Below, in pieces: positions 23,617-37,026 of a stretch of DNA of 64,000 nucleotides (the stretch's first letter is position 1; every line of letters begins with the position of its first letter). A program made the translations under genes and the position numbers. The stretch comes from Hysterium pulicare CBS 123377 (Eukaryota; Ascomycota; Dothideomycetes; Hysteriales; Hysteriaceae), in assembly GCA_000467715.1 (NCBI GenBank), contig AJFK01000081.1:1-64000 (forward strand), in the 5' to 3' direction. The notes beneath the pieces were generated by a model. That model was not told the origin of the DNA. It worked only from the letters and a program-made list of their open reading frames with translations, and searched no databases.

Positions 23617-25414
23617 TTACGCAATCCAGAACCATATCTTCTCAAAGATATTCCTTGGGTGCTGTTCGGGCCACACCTCCGCATCCAACGCCGCTTTTCC
23701 TGTCCAAATATCGGCCTCAGCTGCCTTGACGAAGCCAGGGCGCTTGAGGATCTTCCAGAATGCGTAAAGCACAAAGAAGATGGGAACACCGATGTAGGCT
23801 GTCAGGAAGTCGGTCACGCTCCATCTGCCCTTTGTGAAGACAGCGAAACCGTTGAAAAGGAGTATGCTGGGGACGCTATTAGCATTCGGCTCCTTAAAAT
23901 GAACTCGACTCCACTTAGACTTACAGGGAGAAGTAAATGATGGCAAACCAGGCGGTGTAAGGCTGGAATCTTGACTTGAATACAAGGGTATTGCGATCAA
24001 CACCCTGAGCTATGAGAGCGGAGCGGAAACGAAGATAGGCGATGCAGATGGAGACCCAGGTGAAGAGCTGAGCAATAGTAGTGAGATTCTGGAACCACAG
24101 GAAGACGCTGTTGGCACCCGTGGATGTTGCCATGTAAGTAAGAAGAGAGATCGAGGCCGTGATAGCGACGCAGTAGTACGGAACACCGCTCTTCGAACAC
24201 TTGAGAAGGAATTTAGGAGCTTGCTTGTTCTGAGCAACACCGAAAAGATAGCGGGAACCGGTGTAGAGGAAAGCGTTGGCGGATGAAGAGGCAGATGTCA
24301 GAATGACCGCATTGATGATGGATGGAAGCGCTTTGATGCCAGCAAGGTTGATGGCGATGACCCAGGGAGAGGATGCCGCACCAGCACCACCGCTCAGCAA
24401 GTTTTTATTGTCATAGGGAACAAGCACACCGATAGCGAGCGAACCCAACACGTAAAAGAACAAAATACGCCAAAAGATACGGCGAACGGCCTTGGGAATG
24501 TTCTTGCGAGGATTGGCAGCCTCACCAGCAGCGACGGCGACCATTTCAACACCACCGTAAGAGAAAGCTGCGTTGACGAGGGTAGACCACAGCCCGAGAA
24601 AACGTCCGGTATCACCGGTACCAATGTATGTTTTCATGGCACCTGGATGTTTCCAGTAGCGGAATCCAAGACGGCCTTGTTTGTTCGCACCACCCAGATC
24701 CAAGATGAAAGCAAGGATCAAAAGACCCACGATAGTTAGGATCTTGATACTTGCGAAAATGAACTCGGCTTCTCCGTAGATGGAGACGGCGAAGATGTTC
24801 AAGCAAAGGACCAAGACGATGATGATAGTGATCCAGGCGGCAATGTTGATCTCGTCATTCCAAAATCCCACGACGATGGCCGCAGCGGAGATTTCGGCAC
24901 AAAGCGTGATGGCACTCTGATACCAGTTGTTCCACCCGACAGCAAAGCCCAGAGCCGGGTCGACATAACGAGCGCAGTACTGAGGAATAGCACCAGGAAG
25001 AGGCAGCCAAGTAGCCATTTCGCCGAGACATTGCATCATGGCGAAAACAGCAACACCGGTGAGCGAATACCCTATGAGGACAGAGAGAGGACCAGCTTTG
25101 GCGAAAGCAGTACCAATACCAAGGAACAAACCTGTTCCGATGGTACCGCCGAGGGCAATGAACTGGATGTGTCGAGATTTCAGACTTGGAGCATGTTAGT
25201 TCCATAGCCCGTTTAGAAACGCCTGGGGATCATTGAACACATACCCTCGTTCGACATATCCGTACTCTTCTGCGGTAGCGATATCACCGTACATGTCAGC
25301 AGCCTCGCCGGCTGCGGCGCCTCTGGTCTGAACGACATGCTTGATGTTATGGTCACCGTATTGCGGCGAGTCGGCACCAGCGCCGAGGTGATATTGTGAC
25401 TTGTCCTCCTCCAT
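23617..25414 (-). CDS. Amino-acid permease, AAT/YAT family (Dip5-like)
   Basis: Predicted plasma-membrane proton-coupled amino-acid importer with 12 membrane segments. Exons are 25414-25245, 25184-23925 and 23866-23617, with matching phases, giving 559 residues. The cytosolic N-terminus (about 57 residues) is hydrophilic. Core motifs are LKSRHIQFIALGGTIGTGLF at the first helix, CLGEMATWLPLPGAIPQYCARYVDPA, FGxWSTLVNAAFSYGGVE with a conserved glutamate, and AANPRKNIPKAV. The last exon has FTKGRWSVTDFLTAYIGVPIFF followed by a hydrophilic tail with EADIWTGKAALDAE, which resembles the C-terminal part of dicarboxylic amino-acid permeases. Substrate assignment within the family (acidic, general or proline) cannot be settled from sequence. 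A long upstream region may hold nitrogen-control sites. Confidence 0.9.
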
Positions 25415-28400
25415 GTTGTGGAGCTCCGCTTCTTAGAATTTAGACAGTTTTCCTGATGGTCAAGGACTGGCTCTGTTGGGGAATGGGAAAAGAGCTGGAT
25501 GCTCTGTGGTCTTGATAGATGACGGGCGGGGTTGGCACCGCAATTAAATTGAGGGAGACGAAATACCTTCGCACGCTGACGGGAAGCAAAGGGCGTACAG
25601 GGGGATGTCTTTATATTACTCTGGATCGGCAGCTGGTTGAGCGGCGCAGTGCAACCCTAGAAGACCCTCCCTGCACGACTTCTAGCTCGAAGGCTTCGAG
25701 GGTTGGATTTGGGAATCGGGAGCGCCGCGAAGCTCGTTAGCCTTGGGGGTCTGGGCTGATTCGGGAGGGTGCACCATCAGCCACTCAGAGCTACGCCTGG
25801 ACAGATTGGCCAAGAATCGTCAGAAAGAGTGATAAGGAAACCGCAGTATTGCGCAGGGTAGACGCGGCGAAGAAGCATAGCCATTGGCGAGAGGATCCCA
25901 GCGATATGGCAAGGCAATTCATCCTGCACGAAAAGGGCTTAGTGAGGCGTGGGGTCTTTCTCCGCAAATGCTGGCCTGCAACACATTTCACGTCGGAAGA
26001 CTGTAAGACGGGCGCTCGGTCAGGACGTCGTGGCGAAGCTTTGGAGGCCCTGCGACGGCCCTCGGCTGGTCCATTGCGCATTTCTTTCAGAGCACGTAGG
26101 GAGTGCTGAGGACGAGACAAGATCAAAACTGCGAGATGGTGATGAAGTCTTGGAGGCTCAAGCGTCTCAACGGCGCATGACCCGCCCGTCCATCAGGCCA
26201 ATTACAGCATGGAGCAGCAGGAATGGATTGCCCTTTGTCGTTGGTGGCATGCGAGGCGCCCTCATGAGGCAATTTTCGAGAACGACAAGAGCTTCTAGCG
26301 CCTTCAGCCGTCGATGCATCACAGCATCTCGGTCAGTCACCCCACTAGTTGTGCCGAGCAGACGCCATCAACATCTTAGACTCGCCGACTCCAGCCTTGC
26401 GACTGTTCACCCTCTCACGACTCTCACGACGCTCACGCCAGGAGCGCAGGAAAAGCGAGCAATGGATCCTGGGCACTTCAGCATTAGTAGCGGCCTTCCT
26501 GTCCACAGTGCCACGGTCCACATCAAGATGGCGGCGCCAACCATGCGGTCTGACAGGTCACTCGCGTCCCCATGCTCACCTTCCTCTTGGGGAGCCTAGC
26601 AAAAAGCGATTCGAAGGTCGGTGTTTACCCTTTGCGGAACGAGTCCGTCACATGAGGTTTGGCTCCAAGCCTGGCTGGATTCTTCTGTGGAAAGCCAAAT
26701 GCACGCTGCATTCTGCCTGCGCCGTCTAAGGTATCTAGTCAGTTTGAGCCTCACTGCAAAATGCGGGGCGGTGCAGATCTGCCCGGTCTGCCTACCGAGC
26801 ACGAAGGCAGACCCATCATTCATAGCCTGAGATAGGCGAGAAGCGATAACGTCTTGCGCCATGGCGACCCATCATGACAACACACAATCTGGGACCGGTG
26901 AGGAGCACGGGCATCAACTCGACCTTACTCCTTGTCGGACTCTGCTCTTATCGCAGTATCTCAAGCAGAATACTCCATCAAACTGCCAGGGTCGACGACT
27001 ACCGAAGACCTCGCTCATCGCATCGGCATCACGAAACCGTAGTTCCTACGATGAGGTAAAATATTCTGCACAGATCCGCAACTTGAGGTTGACTATTATC
27101 ATCGCTCCAATCGCATATCAAAGCTTCGAACTAAATCCGAGTCCGCGAAGTTGGAGCAGGTGATCTGCGTCGTGATCCAAAGGGTCAAGCCAACCACTGC
27201 AACCAGCCACCACCAATCCCTTCGACCTCGTCGTGCATGGAAAATGCAAATTTCAGATTGATTGCATCGCAACGTGTTTGGTTGCTCGCGTACCCCTGCA
27301 TGCTCGTCTGAGGTGTTTCCGCTTCGCTCACGCCCTCAGACCTCCTCTCCCGACGCAAAGCGCGTGCTTTTCTACTGGCTATGCGGCCAAGATTGCTTTT
27401 ACTGCAACAGGCAGCCCATAGGTGCGCACACGTTTTCAATTTCGGTCTAGAAGCCAAATTAGAAAATTCTATCGTGTACCTTGCACTGAAGCTTCTCTTG
27501 GAGCCGTGGCACGACAGCCGTCAAACGACCCGGTCTTTCTTGGGTGTCATCCACTTTTTGGTTCCACTCCCACCCACACTCAGGCTCCAAAATCCCGCTG
27601 AAAATTTCGAATTGAAGTTTAGGCCTCGTAAAGCTTACCCATAGGAAATATAAGATGAATCCTGTGCACGATAAGGATGTAATAAACTCAGCCAATCGTT
27701 AAGCACATGCAGGATGTAAACGTTGGATTCTCTTCTAGAATAAAGATCCCAGACGTCTAGGTGGTGGTGTATACAGCACTACGCAATAGTACTGTCAAGA
27801 AGGACCACTCCCGTAAACGGATGCTTGCATTATCATCATCACATACGCAGTCGAGATCATCATCATTAGAGCAAGATTGAGCTCAATAGGATCATCCCAT
27901 CCTCAAAATCCCTCCCAAATCAGACGCTTAAACCTCCTTATACGCTCCTGCATTTGATTTACCTATCAACCATCAAGCTCTCACAAGCTCAATCGGCTCA
28001 TCATAAAACATGAAACTAAATGTAACACACACCAGACGCATACTTTCAGTTCAACTCTCAAATTCCCCAAAAAGTAACCGCGTCGGTCCGCTAGCGGCTC
28101 TGGCAGAGATCTGGAAAACCACCCGCAAGTCTGAGAGTATACAGAGCCGCAATTGCCAAATCCACGTGGTGGCTTGAAGAAGATCTATATGTCAACGTCT
28201 CTGGATCAAGCAGAGTAGAAGATGCTCGAAGACTTTCAATTCAAGCGCAGCACGAGCTTGAAGTTTCCAAGAAAAGAGTCATATTAACGTCGAATCAAAT
28301 GATAGGCAATGCGCTCTCGCTATCAGATGCGACCCCATTGCACCTCTTTCGTCATCAAATCCCTCCCACTCCACACGCCAATGCTGTTAAGACAAACACT

Positions 28401-29656
28401 TACAAGCATCGAGCGTGGAGGAATTAAAAACAGAATAAACCAGTTTCTCGTAGACGGGCCGTTGCCAGGTTTCCTTGACTTCAGATCTTCAACACCGCCA
28501 GCATCACTTCGAGCTCATTACAGCCACACTCAATCCAGCCCACAATGCTCCCAGCAATTTTCGTGATGGATTCAGTCTCCGCCTATCGAAAGAAAGCCTG
28601 TTGAACTAGCAATGTCGAGCAGCTCTGACACCTCCGCGCGTCCCCTTGCTCACCTTCGCCGAAGAGCGCTCGTCCTCAATCTGTGAACTTTTAATGGCAG
28701 TGTCAGGCACTCGTTGCGCTACAAAATCGAGGGTGCGATGGCGTACGTGTTTGGTTATGCCGAAAGGGCGAGGACAAGATTTCGAAGCTAACACTACTGT
28801 GGATCTTCACGAAGAGATAGACACTCGAAGTCGACGTTATTTTCCACTACCTACCTCCTTAGCCTCTCGTTATGATTTGAAATCAGGCTTATAAAGGTCG
28901 AGAACGAGAGATAGTAGGAAAGAGGTGAGGAATTCATTCAGCCTGTGTACAGTGAGACAACATTTCCCCCGGAGGAAGTAAGAGGGTTGGGCACGATGCC
29001 ATTCACAGCCGTATGCGAATTTCTCTTCACGTAAATAGAACAGCAACAATAAGGCAAAGTTTCTAGAAAACATATCAAATTAAAACAATCTACCTATCTG
29101 GGTTTTCTGTAATTTATCTGTCAAACGTGCAACATAAACATAAAGCAAAACACACAAACAATAAAGATTGGACTCTGCTCAGACTAAACGCAAACCCTCT
29201 GGCTGTAGGTTTCCCAATGCCAATTTGCCAAATAATCAGATGAAGTGAATGCCATACTCGTCACACGAGCAGCTGCCCCATCGAGACGAAGCAGTGACAG
29301 CCCGGAAAACCGCTTTGACTGCCAAGAATGGACACTCGCCGGTGAGGCAACCCCTCGTCCTAGACACCCGAGTTCAGTAACTGCCTAGCAAGGGGCTGAC
29401 AATCGTGCGAGATGGTCTTGCAGTCGTGGGGGATGAATTGACTAAAGGTGTGTGTGAGGTGTTAGGTAGGTATTTTCAGATATCGGCCTTCCCTACGCTG
29501 TCGAGGTTTCCGTCCCACGGGTACCAAAAATCTCTCCTGGGACCGTTCGCTGACCCCCTGTGGGCGCATATATCCTTGGTCTGGATGATAGTAAGGCTCC
29601 TAACGTCAAAGACTGTTCCTAGTTCTCATGTAAAGAAGGAATTTCCGCGACACAAA
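25415..29656. other. Long gene-poor region between permease and UPF1
   Basis: More than 4.2 kb without a supported gene. The left part includes the permease promoter. Open frames between 25791 and 26729 (up to 216 residues, plus strand) are Arg/Ser/Ala-rich, overlap each other on both strands and show no domain; they reflect locally high GC. From 27,000 to 29,650 base composition is average and nothing was recognised. The right end includes the UPF1 3' flank. Confidence 0.35.
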
Positions 29657-32600
29657 TCAGTCATAGCTAGCCACGCCACCGATCTGACTAGCAAAGGCAG
29701 TGGACACGGAACGAGTGTCATCGTCATCGAAACCACCAGTAAGGCCACTACGCAGCCCACGGGCCCCGCTATAGCCGCCGGAAAGGTTATCGTTACGTCG
29801 GGTAGACTCCACGAAGCGGTTCAGACGGTCGGATTGGCTGAGCGAAGTGGGTTTGCTATAGTCGTTGAGGCCTAGGCCTGCGAGGCTGATGCCACCAGGC
29901 CCGTCAGTCTTGGTATCCGTGATGTCGCTCGCTGCAACAGATTCACCTGCAACGCTACCGGCGACGCCATTACCCTTTGTCTTCTGTCCAGGGGCACCAC
30001 GGCCGGGGAGGGTGGGCCACGAATCTTGGAAGTTGGAGAACATGGGGGGATAGTTGGAGGAAACGCCGACACCGCCGATAGCAGACGAGTGGACTGAAGA
30101 CACATCGTCAGGAATGTATCCAACAATTGATCCGTTATCGTTGTATTCTTGACGAGATGGTTTGCCATTCACGCCATGACGTCCAGATGTCATGTTGTTG
30201 GCGTGTTGGAAGGCCATCTGGTAGCGCTGGGGACCACGGTAGGTCTGCTTTGGGCGGCTGAATTGTAGAAGAGACACTTGCAGATTCGACAGTGGTCCTT
30301 CGACCAGGCAGTTGCGCTCCTTGAAATGGACTAAGAGATAATGCCACAAAGGATGCTTAGACAACACCTTGGGGTTGCCAAGGATAACTAGACCATACTT
30401 GGCTCGGGTCAGGGCGACATTGAGACGGCGAGGGTCGCTCAAGAAACCGATGCCTTGATGGTCATTGGAACGAACACATGAGAGGATAATGAAGTCCTTC
30501 TCACGTCCTTGGAAAGCATCGACGGAAGCCACCTCAACTTCCTTGTAATTCTCTTTCTTGAAGCTACCAGTGGTCTGCATTGAACTGACAACGTAGCTGC
30601 GCTGGCCTTCGTATGGCGTAATGATACCGATATCTTGAGGTTGAACACCAGCCTTGAAGAAACGTGTAACAATCTTCTCGACATTAGTAGCTTCAGTACG
30701 ATTCAAATAAGACGTGCCAGAGGCTGAGATTTCTTCATTTCCGAGATTTGACCAGAACATCATTGGGTTGTCAGCCACCGGCCAGGGAAAGTCGACATCG
30801 CGGCGGACACGCTCTTGCATCGACACACCATTCTGGAGTGAGCCCTCGTAGAACATGTTGGACGGAAATTCGGATAAGCAAGGATGCATGCGGTACTGCA
30901 CCTGGAGTCGAATAGGGGCACAGCCTAGAATGACCAGACGTTCAAACAAGGACTGGTTCAAGCCAGCAGTTGCTGCCTTCTTGTTCATGATGACAGGACC
31001 CAACTGTTGATGATCTCCAACAAGAACGACCTGTTTGCACCCTAACACCAACGGGATCATGCACTCTGGTTCGGCAGATTGAGTAGACTCATCGATCAGG
31101 ACAGTCCTGAATTTTAGCTTGGCAAGGCGAGGGTCTCCAGCTCCAACGCAAGTGCAGCAGATAACGTCTGCGTTGTTCAAGATCTCACGCTCCGCGGCTC
31201 GGGTGAGTTGTTTGAATTTCTTCTCATCCTGACTGGAAAGTTCGCCAAGTTCGTTCTTCAGTTGATTTAGCTTGTTCAATTCAACATTGGTATCGTTCAT
31301 GCGGACTTGTTCATGAAGAGAGAGGAAGCCAACGGGGGATTCAACATCTTCTCGTGACTTCGCCGTAACACGAACCGTCTTCAATCCCGTGAGGTGGACA
31401 CGTTCGCACAGCTGATCGACTGCAACGTTCGACGGAGCACACACCAAGACTTGACCACCACTAAGCTTGGCGAGGTGGTAAATGATAGTGGCGGATGTGA
31501 CGGTCTTGCCAGTACCTGGTGGTCCTTGGATTAAGCTTAAAGGTTTTTGTAGCACACTCTTCACGGCGTTGATCTGACTGCTGTTCAATTCCGGAAGACC
31601 AGGAACGCTGAATTTTCGGGGCATCTGGGTTTTCATAGGCGCTGAAGCTACTTCATGTCCCAACAAGCGATGGAAAATGTAACCCGAAACGCTCATCTCG
31701 TCGATGGCAAATGTTTTCATAGCGTGCTGCATGCGATCAAAGGATGTGGCCTTCCAGACGTAATCTGCGCTGAAGTTATGAGTGCACTCAGTCGGCACTG
31801 ATTTGTGGTCGCCTTTTGTTCGCAACTCGATGGTGACTTCGTCGGATTGGTTGTTCGGAATTTTCATGACATAGCCTACGCCTTCCCAGTGCGGGCGAAG
31901 CTCTCCAGTATATCTCAGACGCATTTCGTCACCCACGGCAAGCTTCACATCGCCCAGCTCAAGCTTCGGGAGAATAAAACTAGCGAGGTGTTTGTTATTC
32001 AAACCCAAGTCCCAGCGTACAACAAGCTGATCTTGCGACTGGGACTCTTTCAGCTTGCGATCGTAGTCGGCTTCGATTTTGACCAGGGGTCCAAAAACGT
32101 TCTGATATTGGAAGGCATCGTCGTAACGGAGAAGGACCTTCGCGAGTACCTCCTCCTGGCCAGCTCCTTTTTCCAAGTCCTTGATGGTAGCATTCGCGTC
32201 ATCTTTCCACAACTCCTCCAATTTGGCTATCATCTGTGGGCTGAGATGCCGTGCACGTAACTGCTCCTGATCGGACGGTGCAGGTACGAGCCAAGACAGG
32301 AAAGAGCGATCTTCGATCAATGGTTGCCAGCGTGAAGTGTCCCAGTTCATATCCTTCTGCGAAGGCATCGCGGCGCAAGGCTGGCGACATAGCAAGACAA
32401 CCACGGTATCAGATTTGGCAGGGATGAATCCGAGGAGGAAGACGTTCTTTGTACCGCAGTTGTAGCATTCGAGAACCGTATCACCCAACGAAGAATAGGG
32501 ATGTAGCTGGACCTCTTTATGGCGAGCTCGGACAAGATGGTTGATGATATGGGAGGAAGAGGTATTGCCACGGGCACTGCAAAACCATTTGTCGCAACTA

Positions 32601-32998
32601 AGGCATTTGACTACACTGCTGGCGTTATGGATACCACAGTACCTATATGAAGCAACCATGTCAGTCGCGGTTTTCTGCGGAATCTCCGACACAGACATAG
32701 CTCAACTCGCAAAGAATACGTACGCGCAAGCATGTGGGGGAAGCTCAACTTCCTCATCCTTCATTCCAGCCTTGCCATTCACGCCGTCAACAGCCATGCT
32801 AGCCATGCTCTCCATGTCATCATCATCGTAGACGTCCGTCTCCTCATCATCTTCAACTCGTCGCCGGCGTGATCCAGTGAGTGTGCTGCGAGTAAGGTCG
32901 CCGTCCAGGATGCTCTCGTCATCGCCAGCGCCGGCGTTGATAGTGGCTGCGGAGTCCGAAACCAGGTGGTTGCCCATGTGTGTGAATGCGCCCTCCAT
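29657..32998 (-). CDS. upf1: UPF1/Nam7 RNA helicase, nonsense-mediated mRNA decay
   Basis: ATP-dependent 5'-3' RNA helicase of superfamily 1 and the core factor of nonsense-mediated decay; cytoplasmic. Exons are 32998-32724 and 32642-29657; GC plus G across the join gives the AYCGIH sequence, total 1086 residues. After an acidic N-terminus comes the Cys/His domain that binds Upf2 ([20 protein letters not shown], then ECYNCGTKN). Domain 1B includes [19 protein letters not shown]. Walker A is GPPGTGKT at about residue 463, motif II is [19 protein letters not shown] at about 608, motif [12 protein letters not shown], then [21 protein letters not shown] and [16 protein letters not shown]. The C-terminal tail (about 180 residues) is Gly/Ser-rich with SQ dipeptides, which in other species are phosphorylation sites. 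All helicase motifs look intact. Confidence 0.97.
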
Positions 32999-35900
32999 GA
33001 TGGGCTAGAGAGGCTGCAGGGCAGGCTCTAAGGAGTCGTGGATGGTTGTTGAAGAGTCGATGGGAAATTTCCGGAAGGACAGTCTCCGCGGCGGTGGGAA
33101 CAGGTGGTGGCCGAGCTTGAACCGTGGCACGGTAATGGATGCGGGGGGCAAACAGTCATATGGCGTTGTTCAAACCATCATCTCCAGGGCCGTGCGAAGC
33201 CAAGGGATTGACTGTAAGTACGAGTTGTCAATACTGTTAAGGTACGAACAAGTTGAGGTCCTGGCTGGGTCGGCTGCATCGCTGAATCGAAATGTCGGCA
33301 ATCGGAGTGTGTCTTGGCACTCCGAATTTTCTCACTTGAGCTTCGTCCCTGCCCCTCGTTCTCCTTCACTTCCACCAGCCGACCTACAGCACTCGTAATC
33401 TCATGTCTGAGGGACATCCCGTGAAGTCTGAATATGCTCACTGCGTTTGTACGGACCGAGCTATATGGCTGACATCCCTCGGGAGAAACTATGTTTTGAA
33501 CACTCCTGCAACTTCACCACCAGCAATGCAATCTTTCCATTGACATTGCTTTCAACGGCTAGGACATTTCTGGCGTGCCTACTAAAACATCCAACTAGAG
33601 TTTACTTCAGTCGCCTTGTCCTACCAACTCCGGGGCCTCCTACCATTCCGCTTCATGTTCAGCATCTTCTCCGAAACCTAATCAAAAGGCCCCGAGAGAT
33701 ACAGAGCGGTACCCGATAGGAGTACGAGAGCCTCATGAAGGTAGCGTCAGTCGAAGATGTTGGCTCGAGAGAAGCTCTATAGCCTCATTTTGGAGGTCAT
33801 TCTGAAGGGAATCCAACGTAAACCAACCTCTACCGGGGTGGCCAGCTGGCAAATCATTCTCGATGCTCTAACGTTTCTTCGCACGACAAGACGACCTGTG
33901 GTTGGATTGGAAAATACATGGGGAATTCCTGCCTCATCTCTATGTCGCCGCCGACTTCTCAAAATAGTCATTGAGAGGCCTAAAGTTGGTATGGGGACTC
34001 GATGGATATGTTAATTAAGGGATCGATGTTAGTCTTCGTTGCTGACATTGTGGGTAGACTACCCAGGTAGTTCATTGGATGCCCCACGTGACGCGACATC
34101 CGGTCTTCGGGCTCGTCCTCGGATATCAAATCGTGAAGAACCCCCACGCCCAGAGTACACATGGATACATCCAACTACATTCATAGACATCCAACCTCCA
34201 TGTCTGCCTGTTTCCGGCCCCCAGGAAACCTGCACACCAGACAGGGTTTACGTAAATTCAGCTCCATGCCCGATACGACGTCAATTACGGCGGGGAAGCA
34301 GTCCGCCCTTCCCGGACCCAGTACGCGGTACAGATGCAGCTGAAGCGAAGCTTCGAGAAAAGTGAGGCGTGTCGCGCAGCAAATGCGGGCCCGGCCGGTT
34401 GATCCGCCATGTCTCCATGTTATCTGAGTGCGGGGTGCATGAAATGGCGTTGCTGGAGAAATACCGCAAGGAAAAGGCCAAGAAAGGCCCGCCACGAACT
34501 GCAGTTCTCCGGCCAACAGCAACGTGGGAATTTCGACTTCCTCACGTTGCCGAGGGACTAGACCTAGCCGTCTCATGCAGCTTGATTATACTACTCATGC
34601 ACTTCTCAGCTTGAATGGCTTGAGCAGCGGGGCCGTTGTGCATGTCTTGTATCCCCATTCGGCCTGCACATCCAATGGTGGCCTTGAGATGACTCGATCA
34701 TGTATGCAGTAAGCCGCCCTCGCAGATTCACAACATAAATTCGCAATATATGAGAGAATAGGTCCTTGCTGACCCGGAAATCAGTTATCATGCAGTGAGA
34801 CTCCCCCGCTACGTCTGCTCGCTTATGCAGAGCTCAACTTCTCCGATGATCTATCATTGATTTCCTTATCGAGTAAGGAATGCGTCACAATCGGGCCTAC
34901 TTATTTCTCAACGGCCTTCAGAAATAGCTCTCAACATGTTTTCCACTAGCAACCAATCGCAGCCGTCTTCGCGAGCTCTCCGAACGCTTCCTAGTACCCG
35001 AGAGGGACAACTAAGAATGTGCTTAAACACCTGCACAGCTTCGTCCTTCTAAACTAACTTCAGACTACAGCAAGCTAACTATGCAAGTAATCCTCGCAAA
35101 ACCGGTATGAGTGAACATCTGACCTTGGAAATAACTTTGGAAAGGCCTCGTTCACCAGCTTGGCTAACGTTATCACACAACACTACTGCGGGCATAATTC
35201 GCTATAGAGCAATAGCTATACTGCTACTTATGGCTGAGCTTATACCCTATATTCCTTTTATTTCTCTTGCGTCAACCGCGCTTGAGCTACTAGGCTTACG
35301 TATGCATCATACCTGCATATTCATTTCCTGAAAGAGGGACTCGATTTCATTATGGGTCGAGCTCCATAACATGACAAATACTCCGCACTCGCGATCAGAT
35401 AGATGTATCACAACATCACGATAATCAAGTCTGTTCAGCATTCATGTACCTCGCTGCAAATGGAACTCGTACTTCAAAATCGCGCGCTCCGTAACACTTG
35501 ATATGGACATACCATATTGCACAAGATGATGCAAGTGACCAGAACACACAGTGCTGTTCTCGGACAATCTTTGAGTTGAGATGAACGCATGCCACCAACC
35601 TCGTACACATATGTCACTGTGTACCTTTTGATGGGTATCCTTCGAAATAATCCCAATTGAGTGACCAATTCAAGATATAATGCCCAGACTGCATGCCCAC
35701 CTTTTAGAGACCCAAAGTCTTACCTCCTAGTTTGGTGCGCATAAATTCCGAGTACATACTTGTCTGAGCTACCTGCATGGAAACTTTTCGTTTGACACGA
35801 GCGACAGCATGTCCTTGGTACAACTACGGGTCACCATGCATCAGAAAAACCCTTACGCCAAGCCTACATGAACCCATTGTCGCAGCATGCATCGTGCAGG

Positions 35901-37026
35901 AACATGGGATATATGTTACGTTTGTTGGCTGGGGCTTGCATCATGAATCGCGATTCCCAGTCAAAAGTCACGCCACGAGAGATTGCGGGAATAAACAAGC
36001 GTTGAGCATCACCTACAATGGGTATAGACTAATTCGGCGCCTCACTATCTGCAAGTTACGGGATAAACAAGGGTAAGCGCACATCACCACTTTTGATTCA
36101 TAGCAATGAAAGGGGACAAGACTTGGGTGGGTCCTCATCATCCAAGCCTCAAAAGGCCGGAATGACAAAACGAGGTATATTGCATTCAATGCCTTGTAAC
36201 TATCTGTTGCCATTGCCCGGCATGATAACCCGGTCCCACCAAGAGATAATACATTCATGGCCAGGGAGATTTGAATTGAGTATCTCAACCTGTAAAACTA
36301 GAAAAAGATGCGCTGGCCTCCCACGTGGCAGATAAGCAAAATTGAGAAAAAGAGGTATTGTAAAATGCAAATCTCGGAGCCGCCCCTTCGTTCCACTCCC
36401 GCCTAGTTCCACTTAAGATGCGCAGCATACAGGATAGAAAGTGTAGTAGGGTGAAAAGAGATTGCCAACAAGAGATCGCCGATCCGAAGAATTGAACCCT
36501 CATCAAGAGGTAAGGACAGTGACAAGGGAAAAGTGGAAAGCTAAAAGACAATGAGTGCATCGCCGCGAGGCTTTTCTGGGAACAGAAATGTCTATGTTGG
36601 ATATCCTTGATGGGTCTGATGCAGTTGGACCCAATTCCATAATATTCCCTCCTTAGCGCCCGTAAACAAATCAGGAAAAATACCAAAATACTATGTAAAC
36701 AGGTGTCGATGACGGGGTATTATATTCATAACGATTGAGGGCCAAACAGGGAAGAGTGACAAAGACTTGGTAGTGTTATACAGATAGCCGTCCCAGTAAT
36801 AGTAGTGATTCGTTTGTCGACGTGATTGCGCGTCGTTTCGGAATTCACGCCCTGTTAAAATGCCCTATTGTCATGATGACATGATGATTTGAAAGTACCT
36901 CGAGAACACCGAAACCTGTTGGAACAAAGGAGAAGTATGATACAAGAATTCCCGACTTCTTGACGTCAATGCTGCAAAACTGGGCATTGGCATCAGAGGA
37001 AGGGGCGTTCACATCCACAAGTAGGT
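32999..37026. other. Long gene-poor region between UPF1 and phospholipase C
   Basis: About 4 kb. The left end holds the UPF1 promoter, the right end the phospholipase C 3' flank. Open frames in between are short, overlap on both strands and show no domain. No tRNA, transposon or extended repeat was recognised by eye. Confidence 0.35.

Noticed and set aside
25949-26599. Plus-strand frame of 216 residues upstream of the permease
   Set aside because: Arg/Ser-rich sequence without domain or hydrophobic core pattern, with overlapping frames on both strands; explained by locally high GC.
36200-36320. Possible tRNA-like stretch
   Set aside because: I looked for a T-loop (GTTCRANNC) and matching stems here and across the window; no cloverleaf could be drawn.
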